Source: a bacterium
GTDB lineage: Bacteria > Patescibacteriota > Minisyncoccia > Phycocordibacterales > PALSA-1337
Assembly: GCA_030698965.1 (NCBI GenBank)
Contig: JAUYLM010000022.1
Coordinates: forward strand, 1 to 9,459
DNA: 9,459 nt
Reading direction: 5' to 3'
Every line of letters starts with the position of its first letter. Position 1 is the stretch's first letter. This document shows positions 1-4,980 of the stretch, one piece after another. The translations under genes were made by a program, and so were the position numbers. The notes below the pieces were generated by a model. It worked only from the letters and a program-made list of their open reading frames with translations. It was not told the DNA's origin and did no database searches.

Positions 1-1077
1 GTCATCGGTAACCGCCTTTTTGAATTCAGATTTATAATCAATCTGTTCAAGATGCGCATGATGGTGATGGTCGTCATGTATGACCGGCTCTGTAGAAAAG
101 TCGAGAAATGCTTCTATCAGCCTGATGAAGGCATTCTGCCCGGCCTGAACCGCCTCAATTGAAAAATTTACCGGAGACCTATAATGAGAAGTTAACAGCC
201 AGTAACGGAAAGCCAGAGGAGATATCCCTGCATCTTGAAGATCGGCAAGCTTTAGGAAATTGCCCTTTGATTTAGCCATTTTTTCATCGTTTACGTTCAT
301 GAAAGCTCCGTGCATCCAGCAGTTGACGAACTTTCTGCCTGTGACAGCTTCAGATTGGGCAATCTCATTTGTATGATGGGGAAAGAGTAGGTCGGATCCG
401 CCGGCGTGAATGTCTATAGTGTCTCCAAGAGCTTTTATGGCCATAGCCGAACATTCTATATGCCATCCGGGCCGTCCTTTTCCAAACGGCGCTTCCCATA
501 CTGCCGCGCCGTCTGCTTCCGTCCAGAATTTCCACAAAGCGAAATCGCGCGGATTTTCTTTTTCATACTCATCCTTGGCTATCCTCTCCCTGACTTCCGC
601 GTCTAATTTTATATTCGCGATTTTTCCATATTCCGGGAACATGCCGATGCTGAAATACACGCCGTCTTTTGTAGGGTAGGCAATACCTTTCTCCAGGAGG
701 ATGGAAATCATTTCTATCATCTCCTTTATATGGCCAGTGGCGCGCAGGATCTGATGCGGAGTGAGTATATTCATCGAATGAATATCCTCCAGAAAAAGAT
801 TCTCGTAGTGCCTGGTAACTTCTTCCAGAGATTTCGATTCCTCACGGCTTCGTCTTATGGTCTTGTCATCAACGTCAGTAATATTCATGACTTGAGTCAC
901 GGTATAGCCTTCATATTCAAAGACCCTGCGGACAATGTCATACATGACGAGCGTCCTTAAATTCCCGATATGCGCGGTATCGTACACGGTCGGCCCGCAA
1001 TTATATATTCCTACGGATCCTTCCTTAATCGGCTTAAATTCCTCTTTTTCACCGCTGAGAGTATTGAATATCTTCAC
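1..1077 (-). CDS. cysS: Cysteinyl-tRNA synthetase, 3' part outside window
   Basis: Class I aminoacyl-tRNA synthetase that charges tRNA-Cys in the cytoplasm. The 359 residues in the window are open to the left edge; full-length enzymes have roughly 450-480, so the C-terminal helical and tRNA-binding part is missing. Visible signatures are YNCGPTVYD with zinc ligand C27, the HIGH-type motif HIGN at 36-39, C209 in WHIECSAM, H234 and E238 in FPHHTNEIAQSE, and the KMSKS-type loop written KMAKS at 266-270. C209, H234 and E238 match the E. coli zinc-ligand numbering. The start is GTG (1077-1075): an in-frame TAG lies 15 bases upstream and no ATG is available. A His-rich linker (H334, H337-340, H342) follows the catalytic core. 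The identification is certain; only the C-terminus is unseen. Confidence 0.97.
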   Translation of the reverse strand, partial: MKIFNTLSGEKEEFKPIKEGSVGIYNCGPTVYDTAHIGNLRTLVMYDIVRRVFEYEGYTVTQVMNITDVDDKTIRRSREESKSLEEVTRHYENLFLEDIHSMNILTPHQILRATGHIKEMIEMISILLEKGIAYPTKDGVYFSIGMFPEYGKIANIKLDAEVRERIAKDEYEKENPRDFALWKFWTEADGAAVWEAPFGKGRPGWHIECSAMAIKALGDTIDIHAGGSDLLFPHHTNEIAQSEAVTGRKFVNCWMHGAFMNVNDEKMAKSKGNFLKLADLQDAGISPLAFRYWLLTSHYRSPVNFSIEAVQAGQNAFIRLIEAFLDFSTEPVIHDDHHHHAHLEQIDYKSEFKKAVTDD

Positions 1078-1083
1078 AAGAAT

Positions 1084-1113
1084 AGTATATCCCTAAACTT
1101 GTTCTTCCGCCAA
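1084..1113 (-). promoter_or_regulatory. Predicted cysS promoter, leaderless type
   Basis: On the minus strand, TTGGCG (1113-1108) and TATACT (1089-1084) are separated by 18 bases. The -10 ends only 6 bases before the GTG start, so initiation 7 bases downstream would place the transcript start at the start codon itself. No Shine-Dalgarno sequence is needed or seen at the usual distance. It interlocks with the divergent protease promoter. Prediction by eye. Confidence 0.5.
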
Positions 1114-1127
1114 TTATTTGAGATAAT
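1099..1127 (+). promoter_or_regulatory. Predicted promoter of the S41 protease-rplI unit
   Basis: TTGTTC (1099-1104) and GATAAT (1122-1127) are separated by 17 bases. The -10 ends 11 bases before the ATG at 1139, giving a leader of only about 4-5 bases. The -35 of the divergent cysS promoter (1108-1113) lies inside this spacer, so two polymerases could not occupy both promoters at once. Confidence 0.45.
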
Positions 1128-1138
1128 AAGCCGATCAT

Positions 1139-2419
1139 ATGGACAAGAGCAAGCAGAACAAGGCCATCAAATTCATCGGGGGGTTGATCATCCTCCTCTT
1201 TGTCTTTTTTGCAGGACAATACATCGGACAAAAAAGCTCGCTTTCAACTCCCTCCACCGCCAGCATACCCGTTCCGGAGGATATAAATGTAACCAGCGAT
1301 CAATTCGAGCCATTCTGGAAGGTATGGAGAATATTGAGTGAAAAATATGTCGCAGCCACAACCACGGATTCTCAAGAGCGCATTTGGGGAGCCATACAGG
1401 GACTGACAGCATCGCAGGGAGATCCGTACACGGTATTTTTTCCTCCTGAAGAATCGGCTATGTTCAAGAGCGATATCTCCGGAAATTTTGAAGGAGTCGG
1501 CATGGAAATAGGGCAGAAAGATGGAATACTAACAGTCGTGGCTCCCCTGAAGAACAGTCCCGCGGAGCTTGCCGGAGTCAAAGCGGGCGACAAAATAATA
1601 AAGATTGACGGACAGACCGTCACAGACTTGCAGGTTGATAAAGCTGTGAAGCTCATACGGGGTCCTAAGGGAACACCGGTCAAGATAACTTTCATCCGAG
1701 ATGGCTTGAACCAGCAGATAGAGAGGACAATAGTCAGGGGAGTGATTGATATTCCCACGATTCAAACTGAGATCAAAGAGGGCAAGCCTACTTCTGGAAG
1801 CGCCACTTCGACAGAGGGCGCACTAGGTCTGAGAAAGGACGGTATCTTTGTCATCCGACTTTTCAGCTTCACTTCTCAGGCATCATATCTGTTCCAGAAC
1901 GCGCTCCGTGAGTTCATCCAATCAGGATCACATAAGCTCATCATTGACCTGCGCGGCAATCCCGGAGGATATCTGGATGCCGCTTGGGATATGTCGAGCT
2001 GGTTCCTTCCGGTTGGGAAGGTTATTGTAACGGAGGACTTTGGAGGTAAAAATACGAATAAGATATATAGAAGCAAAGGATACAACATTTTTGGGAAAGA
2101 CCTCGACCTGATAATTCTAGTCGATGCAGGCTCCGCATCAGCCTCGGAGATTTTCGCCGGAGCTTTGCAGGAACATGGAATAGCCAAGCTTGTAGGAACA
2201 AAGACATTTGGAAAAGGATCGGTCCAAGAACTGATACCTATTACCGCGGACACATCCCTCAAAGTCACCATAGCAAGCTGGCTGACCCCGAATGGGCATA
2301 ATCTATCGCAGGAAGGGCTCACGCCGGATGTGGAGGTAAAGGTTACCGCCAAGGACATTGATTCTAAAACAGATGCGGCGATGGACAAGGCAGTTGAAAT
2401 TTTGAGAAAAGAAGATTAA
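1139..2419 (+). CDS. S41 family carboxy-terminal processing protease (CtpA/Prc type)
   Basis: Membrane-anchored serine protease with a Ser-Lys catalytic dyad, acting outside the cytoplasmic membrane on the C-termini of exported proteins. In order along the 426 residues: a short basic N-terminus and one membrane segment (about 11-30), a helical region, a PDZ domain (about 115-200, with GNFEGVGMEIG and a GVKAGDKI loop) that binds substrate C-termini, then the S41 catalytic domain. The catalytic region includes LRGNPGGYLD (271-280), GSASASEIFAGAL with predicted nucleophile S334, and TFGKGSVQE with K359 and Q363. The S334-K359 spacing equals that of S430-K455 in E. coli Tsp. Length is normal for the CtpA/CtpB type. 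The start at 1139 precedes the membrane segment directly. There is no clear ribosome-binding site. rplI follows after 10 bases and is probably in the same transcript. Confidence 0.95.
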   Translation: MDKSKQNKAIKFIGGLIILLFVFFAGQYIGQKSSLSTPSTASIPVPEDINVTSDQFEPFWKVWRILSEKYVAATTTDSQERIWGAIQGLTASQGDPYTVFFPPEESAMFKSDISGNFEGVGMEIGQKDGILTVVAPLKNSPAELAGVKAGDKIIKIDGQTVTDLQVDKAVKLIRGPKGTPVKITFIRDGLNQQIERTIVRGVIDIPTIQTEIKEGKPTSGSATSTEGALGLRKDGIFVIRLFSFTSQASYLFQNALREFIQSGSHKLIIDLRGNPGGYLDAAWDMSSWFLPVGKVIVTEDFGGKNTNKIYRSKGYNIFGKDLDLIILVDAGSASASEIFAGALQEHGIAKLVGTKTFGKGSVQELIPITADTSLKVTIASWLTPNGHNLSQEGLTPDVEVKVTAKDIDSKTDAAMDKAVEILRKED

Positions 2420-2429
2420 TATAAAAAAT

Positions 2430-2873
2430 ATGAAAATAATTTTACTGAAAGACATAGCGAAGGTGGGAAGGAAATATGAAACGAAAGATATTTCAGACGG
2501 ATACGCGGTAAACCTCCTTATTCCAAAAGGCCTAGCCGTAGCAGCTACGCCAGATGCCGTGAAGAGGCTGGAAACTGAGAAAAAGAAAATGGATGGGGAA
2601 AGAAAGATACATGAGGAACTGCTCCTGAAGAACCTTTCTGAATTGGATGGAGTGACGATTACCATTAAAGACAAGGCAAACGAGAAAGGCCACCTTTTTG
2701 CGGGCCTGCATAGTGAGGCTATCGCGGAAGAAGTTCAAAAACAGACAAGGCTTCAGATAGATCCATCATTGATTCAAATCGAACACCCTATTAAAGAATT
2801 AGGAAACCACCCCATAGAAGTGAAGGGGGCAGGGAAGTCCGTGAAGTTTAATCTGATCATTGAAGCCCGATAG
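2430..2873 (+). CDS. rplI: 50S ribosomal protein bL9
   Basis: Ribosomal large-subunit protein that binds 23S rRNA through its N-terminal domain. The 147 residues are the usual full length. The N-terminal signature is clear: MKIILLKDIAKVGRKYE followed by a GYAVNLLIPKGLA segment. A charged connecting helix (about 40-75, rich in K and E) and the C-terminal domain (about 76-147, with KGHLFAGLHSEAIA and IEVKGAG) follow. It starts 10 bases after the protease stop codon with no obvious Shine-Dalgarno sequence, so translation may depend on reinitiation or coupling. It is convergent with rpmA; the stop codons are separated by 19 bases with no convincing terminator hairpin. Some CPR lineages are reported to lack bL9, so its presence has some value for placement. 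Confidence 0.97.
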   Translation: MKIILLKDIAKVGRKYETKDISDGYAVNLLIPKGLAVAATPDAVKRLETEKKKMDGERKIHEELLLKNLSELDGVTITIKDKANEKGHLFAGLHSEAIAEEVQKQTRLQIDPSLIQIEHPIKELGNHPIEVKGAGKSVKFNLIIEAR

Positions 2874-2892
2874 ATACTCTTAGATAGACACC

Positions 2893-3165
2893 CTACAGCA
2901 CGTGCACAATCTTTTTTCGCATGAGTGAATTGTCGAAATGCACCTTTCTTTTTGTTCCAAACTGAACCCTTCCTTCCTTGAGAGCAAAGAGTGTGTGGTC
3001 CTTTCCTATTCCTATATTCTTGCCAGGAAGAACGTCTGTACCGCGCTGACGCACGATAATATCGCCGACTTTTGCCGCCCCGCCGTGGTTGATTTTGACT
3101 CCTAGATACTGTGGTCCGGAATCTCTACCGTTTTTAGTTGATCCTCCTGCTTTTTTTGTTGCCAT
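2893..3165 (-). CDS. rpmA: 50S ribosomal protein bL27
   Basis: Large-subunit protein near the peptidyl-transferase centre, needed for subunit assembly and tRNA positioning. The 90 residues show the family signature: MATKKAGGSTKNGRDS, then a QYLGVK segment, VGDIIVRQRGT, IGIGKDHTLFALKEG and a basic C-terminus. I chose the ATG at 3165-3163. A GTG 12 bases upstream (3177-3175) would add four residues, but it overlaps the predicted -10 hexamer and the family normally begins MA.KK. There is no N-terminal extension of the kind cleaved in Firmicutes. bL27 is usually next to bL21 (rplU); here the genes on both sides are unrelated and it appears to be transcribed alone. Confidence 0.97.
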   Translation of the reverse strand: MATKKAGGSTKNGRDSGPQYLGVKINHGGAAKVGDIIVRQRGTDVLPGKNIGIGKDHTLFALKEGRVQFGTKRKVHFDNSLMRKKIVHVL

Positions 3166-3175
3166 AAGTGGAATC

Positions 3176-3204
3176 ACTATACAGGATAAGACTTAAATTG
3201 GCAA
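3176..3204 (-). promoter_or_regulatory. Predicted rpmA promoter
   Basis: On the minus strand, TTGCCA (3204-3199) and TATAGT (3181-3176) are separated by 17 bases. The -10 ends 10 bases before the rpmA ATG, giving a leader of about 4 bases. This supports the ATG at 3165 over the upstream GTG. The divergent promoter for the next gene begins at 3218, leaving 13 bases between the two -35 elements. Confidence 0.5.
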
Positions 3205-3217
3205 GCAATTTATGGTC

Positions 3218-3246
3218 TTGACACCATAATTCAAAAATGCTATGAT
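3218..3246 (+). promoter_or_regulatory. Near-consensus sigma-70-type promoter
   Basis: TTGACA (3218-3223, perfect -35) and TATGAT (3241-3246, one mismatch to TATAAT) are separated by exactly 17 bases. Initiation near 3253 would give a leader of about 53 bases before the ATG at 3306. This is the best promoter match in the window and the only one here with a real untranslated leader. An 8-bp direct repeat GATATGCA (3244-3251 and 3259-3266) overlaps the -10 and the start region, a possible operator. Confidence 0.7.
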
Positions 3247-3265
3247 ATGCATATATGAGATATGC

Positions 3266-3283
3266 AGTTACGTCATTGTAACT
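3266..3283 (+). repeat. Inverted repeat in the leader of the lytic-enzyme gene
   Basis: AGTTAC (3266-3271) and GTAACT (3278-3283) are perfect reverse complements separated by a 6-base loop (GTCATT). It lies between the predicted transcription start and the start codon at 3306, so it could form a small RNA hairpin or bind a dimeric regulator. The 6-bp arms are short and chance cannot be excluded. Confidence 0.4.
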
Positions 3284-3305
3284 AACTATCTCATTTTAAA
3301 TTACT

Positions 3306-3755
3306 ATGATTGAATTTACTACAGGTGTTGTATTCCTCTTGTCATCCATGTACGGCTCAGGTGCCGCAACTGCTGTAGCGATCGCCTCAACACAGTCAGG
3401 TACGGATACTGCCCCCAATATTACCTTTATGAAAGTCATATTGCAGGACCGAAAAGCCGTCGAAGAATATCTTCGTGAGCAGTACTCTGACACTCCGATT
3501 CTAGTTGAAATCGCCCGATGTGAGTCTACATTCAGCCAGTTCGATAAGAACGGCAAGGCCCTTCGAGGGAAGGTGGATAATGATGATATCGGAGTGATGC
3601 AGATCAATACCCGATATCATGGCAAGACTGCCGAGAAGCTTGGGTTTGACATCCACACGATTGAAGGAAACGTTTCCTACGCCAAGCACCTATATGAAAA
3701 ACAGGGTTCTAAGCCATGGAATGCTTCCGCCAAGTGCTGGTCAAAGGCCGTTTAA
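3306..3755 (+). CDS. Small lytic transglycosylase (SLT)-like exported protein
   Basis: Predicted peptidoglycan-cleaving enzyme of the lysozyme-like SLT fold. The 149 residues begin with a hydrophobic, Gly/Ala/Ser-rich stretch (about 4-28) that could be a signal anchor, though its N-terminus (MIEF) lacks the usual positive charge. The SLT core spans about 60-148: EIARCESTFSQF with predicted catalytic E73, DIGVMQIN (94-101) matching the family's G-x-MQI motif, and NVSYAKHLYEKQG (122-134) followed by PWNAS. C72 and C144 could form a disulfide. An in-frame TAA at 3297-3299 leaves ATG 3306 as the start. It is a stand-alone unit with its own strong promoter and terminator. Such short SLT proteins may remodel the wall or open a path for pili or secretion; which role applies here is not shown. 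Confidence 0.8.
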   Translation: MIEFTTGVVFLLSSMYGSGAATAVAIASTQSGTDTAPNITFMKVILQDRKAVEEYLREQYSDTPILVEIARCESTFSQFDKNGKALRGKVDNDDIGVMQINTRYHGKTAEKLGFDIHTIEGNVSYAKHLYEKQGSKPWNASAKCWSKAV

Positions 3756-3777
3756 TCTTAGGCGGGCAACAAAAGAG

Positions 3778-3812
3778 AAACCGGGTGAATGCCCGGTTTT
3801 TCTTTTTCTTTA
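3778..3812 (+). terminator. Rho-independent terminator after the lytic-enzyme gene
   Basis: AAACCGGG (3778-3785) pairs with CCCGGTTT (3792-3799) around a 6-base loop, followed by a T-rich run (3797-3811) broken by two C. It lies 22 bases after the stop codon at 3755. An ATG in its loop (3789) opens the next reading frame formally but cannot be the real start if transcription ends here. Confidence 0.9.
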
Positions 3813-3836
3813 CATATTTTAACCCACTGCTACACT
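3809..3836 (+). promoter_or_regulatory. Predicted promoter of the RhuM-Fic gene, leaderless type
   Basis: TTTACA (3809-3814) and TACACT (3831-3836) are separated by 16 bases. The -10 ends 6 bases before the ATG at 3843, so a start 7 bases downstream coincides with the start codon. The promoter begins in the T-tract of the preceding terminator. A decoy ATG at 3838 meets a stop after two codons. Confidence 0.5.
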
Positions 3837-3842
3837 TATGTC

Positions 3843-4844
3843 ATGAAGGGAAATAACGAGACACAAAACAAAATAATTATCTACACCGACAAGCATGGAA
3901 ATGTGGAGTTTAAGGCTGATGTAGAAAAGGAAACGATTTGGGCTACACAGACGCAGATTGCTGAGATCTTTGATATTGATCGTACCGTAGCTACCAAACA
4001 CATTAATAGTATCCTTAAGGATGAGGAAGTAAGCCAAAAAAGCAATGTGCAAAAAATGCACATTCCTAATTCCTGTTCTGATAAGCCAACCAGCCTTTAT
4101 TCGCTTGATATTATCTTGGCCGTCGGCTATCGCACCAATTCCAAAAAAGCCATCCAATTCCGTCAGTGGGCTACCAAGACTCTCCGTCAATACATCATTG
4201 ATGGAATTGCAGTAAACATAGACCGCATTAAGCAACTCCCGGACAAAATCCTTAATGACCTCGATGAAAAAATAAAATTCATTCAGCAGACCGTCCAAAA
4301 AAGGGAACTTAACAGGGAAGAGGTTGATGGCCTTCTTTCTGTCATAAAGAGCTATGCCCACTCTTGGCAGTTGCTAAAGAAATATGATGAAGGGGAATTG
4401 AAGCTTCAGAGAAGTAAAAATAAAGAGAGGGAACGCTTCTCTTATGAATTCGTGCGTCCAGCCATTGACCAGCTCAAGACTTCCCTTATGGAAAAGGAAG
4501 AGGCGACTGATATTTTTGGCAATGAGAGAGATGAATCCTTTAAAGGAATCCTTGGGAACATTTATCAAACCTTCGGTGGCAAAGAGCTCTACGCGAGCCT
4601 AGAAGAGAAGGCGGCCCACCTCCTATACTTCACAATCAAAGATCATCCATTTTCTGACGGCAATAAGCGTATCGGCTCATTCTTATTTGTCTACTTTCTA
4701 GATGAGAATAAATTGCTGTACCGCCCAGATGGGGAGAAGAAAATAAATGACAACACGCTTGTTGCCATGGCTCTTCTCATTGCAGAAAGTGATCCAAAGG
4801 ACAAAGAGGTGATGGTGGTGCTGGTGACTAATCTGCTAGTTTAA
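3843..4844 (+). CDS. RhuM-like protein with C-terminal Fic/Doc domain
   Basis: Two-part protein of 333 residues. The N-terminal part (about 10-150) resembles the Virulence_RhuM family: IWATQTQIAEIFDIDRTVATKHI (33-54, DNA-binding-like in character), then SLYSLDIILAVGYRTNSKKAIQFRQWA (84-110). A charged helical linker follows (about 150-220). The C-terminal part is a Fic/Doc domain with DIFGNERDESFKGILGNIY (223-241) and catalytic motif HPFSDGNKRIG at 268-278 (H268, D272, N274, R276). Fic enzymes with this motif usually transfer AMP or another nucleotide-derived group to target proteins, while Doc phosphorylates EF-Tu; the substrate here is unknown. The start is placed at 3843 because the upstream ATG at 3789 lies in the terminator loop. 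No classical antitoxin gene is adjacent and no convincing (S/T)xxxE(G/N) inhibitory motif is evident, so self-inhibition or inhibition by RhuM is an open question. Confidence 0.9.
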   Translation: MKGNNETQNKIIIYTDKHGNVEFKADVEKETIWATQTQIAEIFDIDRTVATKHINSILKDEEVSQKSNVQKMHIPNSCSDKPTSLYSLDIILAVGYRTNSKKAIQFRQWATKTLRQYIIDGIAVNIDRIKQLPDKILNDLDEKIKFIQQTVQKRELNREEVDGLLSVIKSYAHSWQLLKKYDEGELKLQRSKNKERERFSYEFVRPAIDQLKTSLMEKEEATDIFGNERDESFKGILGNIYQTFGGKELYASLEEKAAHLLYFTIKDHPFSDGNKRIGSFLFVYFLDENKLLYRPDGEKKINDNTLVAMALLIAESDPKDKEVMVVLVTNLLV

Positions 4845-4923
4845 ATGGGGAATAGGACTTCTACCCAGAATCGATTATTTATATGATGTCGCACAATATA
4901 TCTTTACGGTAATAATGATATGG

Positions 4924-4978
4924 TAAATGAGCTTATATAATAACCTGTCTTAGAACTCATTTATCTAGAACTCATTTA
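4924..4978 (-). repeat. Inverted repeat at the 3' end of the giant secreted-protein gene
   Basis: TAAATGAG (4924-4931) is the reverse complement of CTCATTTA, present at 4956-4963 and again at 4971-4978 because of the local duplication. In the transcript of the minus-strand gene this could form an 8-bp, AT-rich hairpin with a long loop (24 or 39 bases). There is no T-run after it, so it is a poor terminator but could protect the mRNA 3' end. Confidence 0.3.
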
Positions 4979-4980
4979 TC
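4951..4980 (-). repeat. Perfect 15-bp tandem duplication across a stop codon
   Basis: TAGAACTCATTTATC occurs twice without a gap (4951-4965 and 4966-4980). The unit spans the end of the giant secreted-protein gene. On the minus strand the first copy encodes INEF then TAG, and the second re-encodes INEF then TAA in the same frame. It looks like a recent replication-slippage duplication. The protein is complete whichever copy is considered original. Confidence 0.95.

Noticed and set aside
2874..2892. Bidirectional terminator between convergent rplI and rpmA
   Set aside because: The 19-base gap and flanking bases show no stable stem with a T-run; only a short GCACGTGC palindrome inside rpmA.
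3166..3177. GTG start adding MIPL to bL27
   Set aside because: The GTG overlaps the predicted -10 and the family begins at the following MATKK.
3789..3842. Upstream ATG extending the RhuM-Fic protein by 18 residues
   Set aside because: The ATG lies in the loop of the preceding terminator and the extension is read from T-rich terminator and promoter sequence; ATG 3843 matches the promoter and the family start.
3819..4361. 180-codon antisense frame opposite the RhuM part
   Set aside because: The plus strand encodes a recognisable RhuM-Fic protein; the antisense translation shows no domain.
4845..4923. Terminator after the RhuM-Fic gene
   Set aside because: GGG/CCC near 4846-4865 can pair only weakly and no T-run follows; no supported structure.
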